Source of the DNA: Carettochelys insculpta
Lineage: Eukaryota; Chordata; Testudines; Carettochelyidae
Assembly (NCBI RefSeq): GCF_033958435.1
Contig: NC_134137.1
Coordinates: forward strand, 107,332,501-107,396,500
DNA length: 64,000 bases
Reading direction: 5' to 3'
The notes below the pieces were generated by a model. The model saw nothing but the letters and a program-made list of their open reading frames with translations. It was not told the origin of the DNA and did not search any database. The position numbers and the translations under genes were made by a program. Of this stretch, positions 1-11,991 are shown in pieces (within the stretch, counting starts at the first letter, position 1; each line of letters opens with the position of its first letter).

Positions 1-230
1 GCCATGGCAGTGAGTCTCAGAGTCCAGGTCATATGACTCAGGCTCTCACTGCAGGGCTAAAGATAGTAGTGTAAATGTTTCTGCTCAGGCTGGAGCCCAA
101 GTCCTCCATGACAGACTTCAGAACCCAGGCTCCAGCCTGAGCAGAAGCATCTAGATTGCTAATTTTAGCCCTGTAGCATGAGCACAAACAAGCCCAAGTC
201 AGTTGACCAAGGCTGAGACACTCTGCCATG
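1..230. mobile_element. Inverted-repeat MITE
   Basis: Bases from about 51 to 107 are matched by the reverse complement of about 130-180 (shared core CAGGGCTAAA ... TTCTGCTCAGGCTGGAGCC), forming a hairpin-like element. The outer part may extend past the window edge. A run of T follows at 229-246. Confidence 0.65.
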
Positions 231-246
231 ATTTTTTTTTTTTTTT

Positions 247-2185
247 GGCATATAGACGTGTCCTGAAAGGCTCTAAGGGAAAAGGTGCCCCAATAAAATT
301 AATCAATGAAGCTAGGAACAAGATTTACCATGAATTGGGATACATACAATCATCATGCCTTCAGAAATCTACAAGCTTGGAATAGTGTAACCTTTCACTC
401 CTGCTTCTATTTTCCCTACTTTGTATCTCAGCATATTCTAGGACATTGTTGTAGACTTGCACAGAGTACCTTTCCACCCACCTTTATAGGAGTATGGAAA
501 ATTCTTGCTGAGCTACTGGGAAAGAAATATTCAGAAAAGCCTAGCAGCACTGGACTAAGATTAACTTCTCTCAAGACTAGTTAGACAAGTAATGTATTCC
601 TTCAGAAATATGCAAACCTGAGGATATAATGCAATGCATGCTACTTCTGAGGGATTCAGTTGTAGAATAGTTCTGTCAATCTAGCTCATACACAAAATCA
701 ATGGGAAGGATTTTCTACCTGGGAGTCTGCCAGACGGCCTTTTACAAGTATATTTCATATATTTAGGGGAATGATATTTTTCCTCCCAACTTGATCCCAA
801 AAAGACACTAATTCAAAGAAGGTCAAATGTTTGACCAGATCCAAAACAAAATGGGGTAGCAGAGAATACATAGCTGACTTTTGTACAAATCACAGGAAAT
901 ATAAAGTTTCTTTTTTCTCTACTTGAGAACATTCTGAGCTGAATGAACTAGGGTTGTTGATAGTGGTGTTTATTTCTATGAATCTAAATGGAGTTAGAAA
1001 CAGCTGATGAGGCATTTGGTAATCTTTATTAGATCTGAGCAGATATTTTCAGAGAGGAGCCATGAACACACATCTGTGGGAGATGGTAAAGCTATACTGA
1101 AGAATATTACCAAACTGAGATACAAGATGAGAAGTATCCAGATAAGGAGCACTTCTGAGATGCTTACCTCCTTTGAAATCTGTCATTAGGATGAATGTTT
1201 GGTGTTCTCAGACTGTCATCCCTTTTGGGGGGAGATATACAGATGAACCCAAAGGTTCTCTTCTGAACACAAATACTTAACTGGAACCTGGCCAAAAGGT
1301 CCCTGAAATCAAATCATTGTGGTTTTGCATGTGCTGCCTCTTGTCGAGGTTTGTCAGCCTGCTAAGATGTTCAGCCACAACAAGAAAAAAGAAAAATAAT
1401 CTGTGCAACCAAGGCAGAAAGAGATGAAGGAAAGAAAAGTAAAAGTGGCCATTCTTAGATACTCCTGTAATTCACAAACAGGCATATATGAAGATCTTCT
1501 ACCTAAGCAGAACATTCTTGGTAGCTGGCATCTGTGAGAAATTTCCTTTCAATGTGTATAATAAGCTAACATTTAGACAAGTTCTGCCTCTGAGAACTTG
1601 AACAATGTTTTAATTTGCATACTCACTCACTAGCCAATGAGTCCTACAACCTGACTGTAGCAGTCAAGCTATAACAAACAAAATCAGTCAATAAAAATAC
1701 ATAGTTTCTGCAACTATAACAGTAATATACAATTAATCCTGCCATTTTATCCTTTCCAGTAAGCCAGTTCAAAGAAAGTTACTTGCAAAAAAAATCACTT
1801 GCTGAAAAGTGCACAATGAAAAAAAAAATCAAAATTCTTCTCCCACAAATTTGACACAGTAATTAGTCCACAATCCAACAGCTCTCCAAAAAATCAGGTT
1901 AAGTTAATTTTCTTACAACATTCACCTCTCAGAGGGAACTGCAGTCCAACAAAAGTAGAGTATAAGTGAATTTTATAAAACTACTTTATCATAAGCTAAG
2001 ATCTTACTGGCTGGAAAAAATGCTTACGGTGAGCTTAATCCTCTTGGCCAAAATTTCCTGTATCTGCAAACTTTTTACTCTTGGGCAACATCTGTGCCAA
2101 AAAATAAAAAATCCTGCACACTATTTTGAAATTGCTAAAATCTGCATATTTTATTTGTCAAACATGATATAATCACTAGTTTTGA
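247..2185. other. Intergenic, no recognised content
   Basis: AT-rich DNA with only short chance open frames on both strands. I see no exon with splice sites, no RNA gene and no clear repeat. Confidence 0.5.
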
Positions 2186-2244
2186 TTACTTAACTCTCTA
2201 CTGGTGGAATCTCTGTTTGTCTATATTGTTGACAGGTATATTGA

Positions 2245-2750
2245 AGTAAACTCCTACAACAATCCAATTCCAGCTGGGAGGTGTTGGATGGAGCTACATG
2301 GGCCCCCCAGAGCCTGGACATCTGCCCTCCCATCCCCTCAGAGCCCAGCCAAAGGGCACCCCTGACCCAGACACCATCAACCCTCCACCCAGAGCCCAGC
2401 CACAGAGCAGCTCCCAGGCTAAACATCAGCACCCATCTGCCCCAAAAGCTCAGGTACAGGGCAGTCCCCAACACAGACACCAGCACACTCAAATCTTGTA
2501 CTCCCCCCAGATTCTTTACTACCCTGCTGGGGGATATGGTGAGGTGCAGAGCTGCCCTTCCTCATCCTTTGCCACGGGCAGGCTTCTCAGGCCCTGTATG
2601 CCCAGAACAATGAGGATCAAGTAGAGCGTGCGGTCACCTGTCCCACCAAGATGGGAGCTGAGCACTGCTGAGCCCTGACTGACAGCCATCAATTCTGTCA
2701 GCAAAACGAGGAATTCTAGTAAGTTCTGCATCATGAAGCAGCGCAGAATT
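2245..2750. repeat. C-rich degenerate repeat block
   Basis: Recurrent CAGAGCCCAGCC / CAGACACCA motifs give an irregular tandem look. The composition resembles the internal parts of non-autonomous DNA transposons elsewhere in the window (for example 12.5-12.9 kb on the opposite strand). Ends not resolved. Confidence 0.4.
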
Positions 2751-3160
2751 TCCCCAGGAGTAACTTTTATTCATGCAAAGAGGAGCCAACTTAGAACACT
2801 GCTAGCATCCTTGCCAAATATAAGCATTAGTTATCTTCAGTTCACAGACATTGACTAACACACACACAAAATGTTTTCCACATTTGGCCCATCCAAAAAA
2901 CTTTATGAACAACTACGAGCAGGTTCCCTTAACCTTTCCCCACTCTCCCTTGAGATCACCATTTGCTGTGTCTCTCATCTTTCTTCCTGGATATACTGCC
3001 AACAATTCGAAAACTCAACCTGGAAAATGTACTCAGTACATTGTATATACACAAACATACATTCTTATTCTTCTATATCCAGAGTAACTCCATAAGCTTT
3101 TTTCCCCCTCCATGTCCCAGGTCTGCAATCAGTGGCATCCACGATTTTTTTTCCTCCTCT
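2751..3160. other. Intergenic, nothing recognised
   Basis: AT-rich spacer between a C-rich block and the Harbinger remnant. No coding or repeat signature that I can identify. Confidence 0.4.
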
Positions 3161-3719
3161 TATTCATTAGCTGCACCTACACTGGGCATCATCTCCAAAA
3201 GCCTGGGCCCTCTTTTGAGAGAGTGAGCAGCGCATCTACACACACTGCATGCTCTTTCAAAAACAGAATAGAAGGAACACCACCCAGCAGCTGAAACCGA
3301 TCTTCCAAACATGAAGTAGGAAAAGCTGCCCCTTTCAAAAGGAGGCATGTGTAGACATTCCGTGACCTGCTCTTTAGAAGGAGCAGGGTCCGCCATGGCA
3401 GCGTTCAGCTCTTAGGCGGAGACCTGCTGTCCAGTGCCTGGGGGGCTCTATGGTCTATGTGTGCAGCAGCCCTTAAAGCTGCACACACCCAGAAACTCTG
3501 TTGCAGGAAGCTGGCAGCATGCAGGCAGCAGCCATCACACATGGTGCCCCTGCAAGCCTCAGCAAGACCCCCAGTAGCTACTGGAGCCACGTGGCCACCA
3601 GCCGGGGACATAAGAGATTCCATCCCTCCCCACCCCTGAGTGTGCCCAGGGTTCCCAGTGATCCACCCAGGCGGGGGGTGGGGGTGGGTTGGGAAGCCCC
3701 CTGATGGACTTGTTGGGCC

Positions 3720-4710
3720 TATGGCAGTAGAAAGGCCTGCAGCAGATGGCCACGAAGTGGCAGAATGCAGCTGCGTTTGCCTGGCTGGCCAAGGACCTGA
3801 CACACCGAGGCCACCCTGCCCACGCTCCAGACCAGGTATGCAGCAAGGTCAAGGAGTTGTGGCAGGGAAACACCTGAGCTCGGGATTCAGATAGGCAGTT
3901 GGGGGGGGCATCCCTGCTTTGTACCCATTTTACTGGGTGCTCCAAAGCCTCCCGGGCCAACCCCAGCAGGGCTAGAGCTAGCAGCAGTGGCATCGTGATG
4001 CAGTGATCAATCTCCCCTCATGCACCCACAGGCATGTCTTGGCCAGCTGGGCATCCCCCAACCTTGGCAGTGGACCATCAGGTACATGCCTGACGGGGCA
4101 CACCCTGGAGGCTGCATGCCTGCCAGAAGTCCTCCCCCCCAAACCCCCAGTGGACCCTAGCTGGCCATAGCACAGCCAGGCTGGGATGGCAGCATGGCTC
4201 TCAGTGGCCTTCAGCACCCACTCCCATGGACAATGCTGTGGTCTGCTCCTGGGGTGAGGGGGATGACCAGACTGCAGAAGGGAGCAACCCCAGGAAGACA
4301 GGGACCCCCAACATGGGCCTCCAGGGCTGCCCTGCTGCCCACCAGGGGACATGGGTCAGCACTCACCTGTCCTCTTCTCTCCTATCTCTGCAGCTGTGCA
4401 ATTTGACAGCCAGGACAACCTTGCACCCTCTGTAGTGCCTGACAGCCCCTGAAGCTGAGGATCATGTGATGCCACTGAGCAAACAAGGGTGACGCTGCTC
4501 CCAAAGGGCCCACAGAGGACCACCACTTCGCTGCCTCCATCCACCAGCAGTGGGAGGAGCAGCAGCACCTCTGCCTTGAGGAGGGTGAGGCCACCAGCTC
4601 CCAGGTGGCCTAAGCCAAACAGCTGGGGGCCCAAGGAATGTGGCAGCCACCATCCTGGCCTCGATGCCCCCTCCCACCATCCCCCCTGCAGCCCCTTCTA
4701 TTAGGGCCCC
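3720..4710 (+). pseudogene. Myb/SANT-like (trihelix) DNA-binding protein remnant of Harbinger
   Basis: Frames interrupted by stops. A piece at about 3745-3900 reads like a trihelix domain (LTHRGHPAHAP, then SKVKELWQGNT), and 4490-4700 encodes a S/T/P-rich tail with PPSTSSGRSSSTSALRRVR. This type of protein is the second gene of Harbinger elements. Assignment rests on my recognition of the pattern, with several frameshifts. Confidence 0.45.
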
Positions 4711-5009
4711 ATCCACCAGCCTCCCTGGAAAGGCCCCTGTTGGGGCTGATTGCCCATCTGGGGTGGACCCCCAGCCCTACCTCCCCACACCCTCCCCCCC
4801 ACCCATCACGGACCCCAGAACTGGGTGGGGGCATGGGTCCTGGGGCAAGTGTGGGTTGAGGCTCCCCACCCCTGATCCTCTGTAAAGGGTCCCACCCCCC
4901 ATGTACCCCTCCTACCTGTATACAGTCCCCCCACCTGTGCACAGGTGTATAATAATGCTTGGCATCGTTTGAGAGAATTCGTTTGTTGTGTTTAACAATA
5001 ACAGTTTAT

Positions 5010-5930
5010 TTCAACTATATCCCTGTGTGCAGTGTGCCAGTTGGGGAGGGTGATATGCACGAGGCTGGAGGTGGTGTGCAGAGGGGGTGGGGGGCTGCAT
5101 GCAGGAGGTGCATGGGGTGGGGGGTCACGCAAGGTTGACCTGCTAAAGGTGGCCAGGGTGCCATGCACCCAGGCCCCCAGTCAAAGTATTGGTGCAGGGC
5201 CTTCTGGATATGAACCCCGCCCTGCTGGGCCTGGCGGCTGCAGGTAACCCATGCTAGCCTTGGCTGGCCACCCACCCCTGTACAAAGGCCTCCCCGTTTC
5301 TCTCCACAATATTATGGAGCATGCAGCAGGGACCCACAACTTGGGGGACACTGAGGATGCCCACCTCCAGGCATGTGAGGAGGCAGCGTCAGGGGCCCTT
5401 GAAAACAACTAAAGGGGTGCTTGACGATGTTGCAGGTGTGGTCAAGCTGGGTGTTGAACTGCTCCTGGCTGGGGGGTAGGGTGGCCCGTAGAGAGGTGCA
5501 TGAGCCAGGGCCGGAAAAAGTACGCCATATCAGCCACCAGGTAGACACACACACGTGTCCCCCACCAGGATCTCCCTGTGGGGAATGTAGGTCCCTGCCT
5601 CCAGCCCGTGGCACAGGCCCAAATTGCAGAACATGCATATCTCGTGGGCACAGTCAGGCCAGCCCATGCAGATGTCCTGGAACTTTCCCTGGCTGTTCCC
5701 CATGGCCTGCAGGACCACAGAGTGGCAGTCTTTCCTGTTTGTATGTTGTCCTCCACCATGCTCTGGGGCATTGATGGGTATGAGTCCCACTGAGGGCCCC
5801 AAAGCCATTCAGAAATCTGAGTGCAGCAAAGCCTGTGATGGCCATGTCCAGGTCCCCCAATCTGGGCCACCCTCTAGAGGACCACTGCTTTGAGGGCACG
5901 CTCCATCTGCTGTGGGGAGAGACATAGGCA
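5010..5930 (-). pseudogene. PIF/Harbinger DDE transposase remnant
   Basis: Fragments in at least three frames give, in order, GTHTHQCPRA / APEHGGGQHTNRKDCHSVV, LQAMGNSQGKFQDICMGWP, CNLGLCHGLEAGTYIP, VADMAYFFRPWLM and a later CSIILWRE segment. These correspond to consecutive blocks of HARBI1-like transposases (the D-G-T-H region, the A-Y-P-L-R-P-W-L region and the C-x-L-H-N region). Frameshifts and stops make it non-functional. An AATAAA on minus lies near 5006. Confidence 0.7.
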
Positions 5931-5935
5931 CCTGT

Positions 5936-6640
5936 GAGCAACAGTTTAAAAAAAGAAGAGAGGAACAATGAATAGACCAAAACTAATGAAAAGAAGAACT
6001 ATGAAAGAGAATAAATAGTCTCACAACATTAAGTTGAGGAAAGGCAGTTACTCTGTCTGCAGCCTGGGGCAGTTTAGAGGATGGTCTGCACACATGATTA
6101 GAAGAGCTTGAACAGACAGGCACAGGGGTAACACATGCACAGACCAGCTAGACACAGCTATGAAAAGTCTGACTTGTGATGCCTGGAGAGCCCAGCACCT
6201 ACAATGGAGCACCCACAGGCCATCCCTTGAAGAATAGGGGGATATAGGAAGCTGTGTGTGTGCACTGAATGGCATCTTCCCTTTTTCTTTCCCATCTACT
6301 CCACTGGTCCTTTCATTGCTGCCTCTGTCCTTTCCTATATATTGTCTCAGTCTTGACGACAGTGTTTCAACTAATGCCTCTGCTGTGCTTGGCCAACACC
6401 CATCACCACACAAGCACAGAACAAAAAAAAACAAACCTATCCATTTTATGTCTCTTCTCCCATGATACTTTTAGTCCGACAAGAAACAGAAATTGAAAGC
6501 TCAGACTTTTCAAGAAGAGGTGGTAGTTAGGCTGGGTAAAGTAGAACCATTAATTCATTTTTATGAGACTTAAGCATAGATGTAGCATGTTTGATGAGAT
6601 GTAACTGTAATTTTAAACAAGAATGTAATTATTTTTAAAA
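5936..6640. other. Intergenic, nothing recognised
   Basis: AT-rich spacer with chance open frames on both strands only. Confidence 0.4.
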
Positions 6641-6649
6641 GATCCAAAC

Positions 6650-6850
6650 ACAAGAACAGCCATATACTGGGTCAGACCACAGATCCATCTAGCCAAGCCT
6701 TCTATCTTCTGACAGTGGTCAATGCCAGGTATCCCAGAGGAATGAACAGAACAGGCAATCATTAAGTTCTCACCTCATCACCTACTCCCAGCTTCTGACA
6801 AACAAGATAGGAACACACCATTTCTACCCAATTTAAATTAAAAAAATCCA
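6650..6850 (+). repeat. Dispersed repeat common in turtle genomes
   Basis: Segment containing ACTGGGTCAGACCA, CATCTAGCCAAGCCT, TGACAGTGGTCAATGCCAGG and GAATGAACAGAACAGG. I recognise this as an abundant interspersed repeat in turtle sequence; I am not sure of its class. Confidence 0.6.
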
Positions 6851-7109
6851 ATTTTTAATCATAGTTTGGTTTTTTTAAATCCATCCAGCTAACCAAACAA
6901 CTCACGGGACCAAACAAACTCAATCCCCATCCCAATCTCAAGACTATCCTACAGTGCTCCCTGAAGGGAGCGATGCTTCCATTGCTAGGAAGGTGTGGGT
7001 TTCCCAACTCAACTGAGAATCCAAGCAGCTGAAGACCACCTAGAAGCACCTGAAAATGCATATCAGGGCTGGAAATTGGCTAATGACACCACCCATCACA
7101 TTTTTCTCA

Positions 7110-7820
7110 GAACAGTACCTTATTTAAGCTGTCTCACAGATGTCCCAACTTTAAGAAAATGGGCAATCTCCCATATTTTGTGGGGCTCTGTTCCACAGCA
7201 CCCAGTGTCTCAGGGCAGCAGCCTCTGCTGCCAGAGATCCCCCCCCCGCCCCGCCCCGCAGGGTAGCTGCCCAGTTCCCTGGCACCCTCTGCTCTGGGGT
7301 GGCACCCTGACTGCCAAGGAGCTCCTCTGTGAGGAGGCTGCCCTGTTACCTAGTACCTTGTGCCTCAGGGCAGCAGCTCCTGCTGCAGAGGAGCTCCTCC
7401 AATGAGGAAGCTGCCCCGTTCCCTGGCACCACATGGTATCCTGGTATTTCTGTGGCCAGCAAGCTCCGCCATGGGGTAGCTGCCTCATTCTCTGGCCTAG
7501 ACAAAGCGGCTCTTACTGCCAGTGAACGCCCACCCCCCACCATGGGATGGCTGCCTTCTTCCCTGCTACCCTATGCCTCAGCGAGGCAGCTTCTGCTGCA
7601 GGGAAGCTGCCCTCTTCCTTGCCTCCCGCCGCCGGGAGGCTGTGAAGCCCCTATGCTCCCCATCTTCTGCTCCCCCTCATCCAGAAGCTGTGGAGCCCCC
7701 CCCAGCCCCATTTCCTCACCACGGGGCAGCAGCCTCCATGGCCAAGGAGCCGCCACAGGGCAGAGCATCCCCTGAGGCCAGCGCCCCGCATTTGCCACGG
7801 GGCAATGTGGTCCCCCAAGC
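7110..7820 (+). mobile_element. GC-rich non-autonomous element, copy 1
   Basis: Homologous along its length to 52100-52640. Shared blocks include AAGAAAATGGGCAA, CAGCACCCAGTGTCTC, GGCAGCTCCTGCTGCAG-type units, AGGCTGTGGAGCCCCCC and a final GGGGCAATGTGGTC. The internal part is made of degenerate repeats of a TGCCCTGTTCCCTGGC type. The left terminus is degraded. It abuts the orphan CpG island. Confidence 0.7.
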
Positions 7821-7829
7821 TCTGGAGAC

Positions 7830-8560
7830 CTGCCCCCGCCTCCGCCTGGGACCGATCCCACACAGCACAGGAGGAGGGAGCCCTGAGGCGGATCTGAAGG
7901 CGGCCCCTGGAGCCCAGCCCCGGGGGCGTTTCCGCGCCAGACTGCGGGCTGCGTCCCCTCCCCCAGCCACTTTGTGCCGCAAGCCACCGCCCGAGCGGAG
8001 CTAAAACCTCAGCGCCACCTTCGGCAGCGCCATCCGCCTATTGGAGACCGGGGCGGGGTCAGCGCTTCCCAGGCGGCGGCGCGCGGGGGCTTGGAGCTAC
8101 TCCCCCGCCCCGCCGGGCTCGTCACAGATAGATCCGGCCCGAGCTCCCCTTCCGCCCCTCCCTCGCGCGCACAGAGCGGCCTGTAGGGGGCTGGCGCGGG
8201 CGCTGACGTAACGCCGGCCCAGCTCGGGCGCGGGGCAACGGCCGCCGCCCCCTGCGCGCGCCCGCGCGGGCTCGTCCCGCCCCCGAGGGCCTGGTGCTGC
8301 CGGCCGCGCGCGGCAAGCCCCGGGGGCTTCGTGCGCCGTTGCCGCGCCCGGCATTAAACTCCCTGGGCTCGGGCCCCCGCAGACCTCCGCCCCCCGACCC
8401 CTTCCAGCTGCGTAGGGTGAATCGCCGCGGAGGGCGGGGTGCGCCCGCGGAGCTGTCTGGCGTCTGCCCCGTTCGCCCTCAAGTGCGAGGGACCCGCGCG
8501 TGGTCTGTAGGAGGGAGTGCGACTGTGCGCCCTACGCTCCCGGCGAGGGCCAGTTAGGCA
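7830..8560. promoter_or_regulatory. Orphan CpG island
   Basis: Strongly GC-rich with dense CpG, comparable to the SLC15A1 promoter island. No exon with recognisable coding content is visible on either strand. In human the next gene downstream of SLC15A1, in the same orientation, is STK24, so this may be a promoter for that gene or a non-coding RNA. I looked for the usual MST3 N-terminal sequence and did not find it. Confidence 0.55.
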
Positions 8561-11070
8561 CAGTGCCCCTTGGCCTTGTCAAGGGCATGGCCGAGGCGCT
8601 GGAGCCTCCCTGTAACTTGCATAGAAAGGCCCTGGCACTTAGGAAGGTGTAATCAGTTACATGAACCACAATGCCCCATAGCTGCTAAGCATGGAGTATT
8701 GCAGACAGCAGTTTAGTTTGTTTCACTACAAACGTGAGCCAGGGTAATAATGTTGCAAAAAACACACAGCAACAACCCCAGTGCCTTGTTAGGGGAGAGG
8801 TGGTTTATTGAGAACCACCTCTTTGTTTCACAGGGCAGCATGAACTAGTGGCCATAGTCATTAGTCAAACTGCGGCAGGGCAGTCTAGCTGCCAGAATCA
8901 GTGCAGCTAAGCCCTATTTTCAGGGAAGGCCACAGGGATCAGGGTTTGGGCATATGGAGCGCAGGCCCTCCCTGCTCTACCTGACCTGCAGCCCAGGGCC
9001 CTACCGGGTGTGGAATGGCCCACCACTGAGTTGGGAGGGAGTCCAACCAAAACATACCAAGTTACCAAAGAGCATTGCATTCCCTTCCCTTCCCTCCTTC
9101 CTACTTGCCTTCCCAGTGATCATCAGAGACCTCTAGCTTTGGATTGCTGCAGTCTCTGATCACTTCCTGGCAACCTAGTCTCTGTAGTTAAGACTGCAGG
9201 CAACACCCAATCTGGAGTTTCACGGGCCTTTATGGCAGGCCTGAAGCTGGAGGACACCCATCTGGACTGTAAGGGTGGGTCCTTGCCCAGGTGAGACAGA
9301 TTAGCCAGGTCTGTTTGTATATCAAGATTAAAATTAACTTGCACATACACAAGTTTAATTTCCAATCAGCTACAGTATATCTTCACAAGAAGCCTTGCAT
9401 TTATGACAAGCGCCAATGTATAATATTGTAATTTGAATAATATGAGCATATCCTGTCTTCAGTAAATATATACATATATATGAAGCCTAATGTCCCTCCA
9501 AGTAGGCTGATGGTCTAAGTAGCATTACATTCTACCAGAGAGTGGCAAGTCAACTTCAGAAATTTTTCTTTCACTCTTTACTTGGGATAGAAGGAGTTGG
9601 ATATTTAATCTCTGTGAAGGCAGAAACAAATGCCAGTAACTTTGCAGTGACTCATCTAGACATTTAGGCAGCAATATTAATTAGTTTCAAAGACTCATTC
9701 AGATTTCTTGTTCTAATGACTCTTCATCTGATACATGAGTTTGCAGGGAAGGGACAACAAGAATAAATGAAATGTTTTTTGTTTAATTCTGTTTTATTGG
9801 AAATGATTAAGATAATACCTGTTCAAAAGGAGAGAGAAATTTGGGCTAGCAAAAAATTAAAAAGCAAACAAATATGAGATCTTCTGACTTTGCCGCCAAT
9901 AGGATCCTAACCATTAGAGTTTCGTAATACATATCTGTTTTTGAACTTGTCTAGTTAAAAGGAAAGTATTATTCTCCATTCTCTATTACCAGCCTACTTG
10001 GAAGGACTATCATCAGTAACACCCCTCCCCCACTTGTCACTCTGGATTCTGCATTCTGAATGAAATATACTAAAATTTCAGTTTGTTCAGTACCCGGCAG
10101 GCAAAAGTCTGTTTTCAATCCAATCAGTAATGACAAGAATCTAAACTATAAACTAGATTTGTATACATAATTAATGGAGGAAGTTGGTTTATGAAAATAC
10201 AGAAGAGACATGTGGGCTTACAAAAATTTTCACACATTATTCCTTCAAGTTTTACACTGTTAAAATCAATAGAAATAGCTAATTGCAAAATTGTGCATAT
10301 AGAATATGAGCATAGGTCCTTTTAAATATAATTAGGGGTGAAGTGAAAGAGATACTTAGGAATACTTCAAATGAGAAAGATGCTGCAATATGTTTGTTTT
10401 TGATTGGGCAAGTATAGATATTTGAGCTCAGAAAATGAAGTAACCTTCTGTTACCTTCTTGAATAGTCCGCAGTACTGTAAACTTGTCCTGTCCCCATGC
10501 CCACCCTGAGCATGACTTTTGTCAATGGGCCTTGCAATACTATATTTTCCTTTAAAAGCAAGTTAAAAATAAATCATCTGCCTCAGAATCAAATAACCAA
10601 GAAGCCCACACATCAGGCTTTTGGTCAGCCTGTGGAACACCCACAGTGTTCCAAAAAATACCAACTCTCCACATATTCACTGAATACTTATCACTCTCAT
10701 CCTATTTGAATGGTTCCCCATATACTTACCTCCAATCCTACTAGAGTAGCATGTGATGTGCCTGTGTACACTTATCTTTATATGCCTTTTTCTACCTATT
10801 ATTTTAAAGCTAAAAGAAAAGAGTTGACAATCTGCAAATAAAGGCTATATTTGTTAAGGACAACACTTTGCACAGAAGATGTTACCCTCATTGGGAACTA
10901 CCTGTTTCTGTCTGTAAACTTAGTGGGCAAAGGAAAGGCTGTCAGAGAAACTTGTAACATCTTGACAAATCCACTCCAACTAAGGTAGGGGTCCAAAGTT
11001 CTTCCTTAGCATGAAACACTACATTCAATTCCTTCCCTCTCAAAGAAATGCCTCAAACTACAATAGTTTG
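8561..11070. other. Intergenic between orphan CpG island and SLC15A1 3' end
   Basis: AT-rich DNA. I recognise no gene, RNA or clear repeat apart from short simple AT stretches (for example near 9470). Confidence 0.4.
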
Positions 11071-11083
11071 TTAGTATATAGGT

Positions 11084-11089
11084 TTTATT
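11084..11089 (-). terminator. Candidate SLC15A1 polyadenylation signal
   Basis: AATAAA on the minus strand, about 710 nt past the stop codon. It is the only canonical hexamer I see between 10.8 kb and the stop, and T/G-containing sequence follows it. The 3' UTR would span roughly 11070-11796. The cleavage site is inferred. Confidence 0.6.
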
Positions 11090-11796
11090 TTAGATGTTAC
11101 CATTCATTCAGAGTTCCATTCTCGTTTGTCTTTATCTTGGTGGCCCCCCAAGTCTAAAATATTTGGCTAAAGTTACCAGCAGTTAACTGAGTTGAGGGGT
11201 GTGCAGGTGGGTGGGAGGGGCCTAGAGTGTAATACTAACTGGCAACATATACAATATGTACAACTTTCTATAATGAACTCATGCACTTTTGCATTCATTA
11301 TTTGTGAAGCAGTTGGAAAAAGGAATTTCAGAACTCCACTGCTCAGTTTTTTTCTGAATAGCAGTGGGCTGCTTGAACTGTGCAAACATCTTGATATTAA
11401 TTAACATTTCCTGACATTATTTGACTTTTTCACAGTATAAAATTAAAATATGATATAAAAATAATACAACTTTTCATCACAGGGTCTCTTCAACACTGTC
11501 AAATGCAATTTCAGCATTGTAATGCTTTTGGATTTAGACTTCAGGTCCATTTTTAAAAGTGCAAATTCTGCGGGGAGCAAGTTTCCAGGGTTTTCTTATG
11601 GTATCATGTTCTATATAAAAGACTAAGCCCTTGACCTTGCTCCTCAGGAGGGTCTGCATTTAAATGAACAATGCTATTTCCCCCCTTCCCGGTAGCGTGC
11701 CCATCCAACGATGGTTAATTATACTTCACTTCCTCTTATTGTGGCTGTAGTTAATGGGATGCCATAAATTTATGTCATTCAGCTCTGAATACACTT

Positions 11797-11991
11797 TTAC
11801 ATCTCAGTCTGAGACACGGGCCCAGTTCTATTTTCATAAATATCTTTCTTATTTTCTATCTTCTTCTTTTCATCCTCATCAAGTTGAGCTTCAGTCTCAG
11901 CTGGATCCATGTAGGTGTAAAAATAAGCCATGATGGCAAAAATAATGCAAACTGCCATCAGTAAAGCAGCAAACAGCACATATTCTGCCCA
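11797..11991 (-). CDS. SLC15A1: SLC15A1 exon 23, last coding exon (residues 650-713)
   Basis: Encodes TM12 ([20 protein letters not shown]) and a charged cytosolic tail with DEDEKKK, ending in V-S-Q-T-E-M before TAA at 11797-11799. Human PEPT1 ends in K-Q-M. The last four residues Q-T-E-M fit a class I PDZ ligand pattern. Acceptor TTACAG. Confidence 0.96.
   Translation of the reverse strand, partial: WAEYVLFAALLMAVCIIFAIMAYFYTYMDPAETEAQLDEDEKKKIENKKDIYENRTGPVSQTEM

Larger units (their letters stand above)
3165..5935. mobile_element. Decayed two-gene PIF/Harbinger transposon
   Basis: Contains a DDE transposase remnant on minus (5.0-5.9 kb) and a Myb/SANT-like remnant on plus (about 3.7-4.7 kb), converging on a region at 4.95-5.01 kb. 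That is the usual two-protein content of Harbinger elements. The 3390-3480 segment (minus) is clearly homologous to 25405-25500 (plus): both have AAGGGCTGCTGC, then a CATAGAGCCCC or CACAGAGCCCC block, then a GCCATGGNGGACCC-type start. The left end is placed near 3165; the other terminus is not identified. Confidence 0.65.

Noticed and set aside
1..8600. STK24 (MST3) exons downstream of SLC15A1
   Set aside because: Expected from mammalian gene order, but no kinase-domain or known N-terminal exon sequence could be found on the minus strand.
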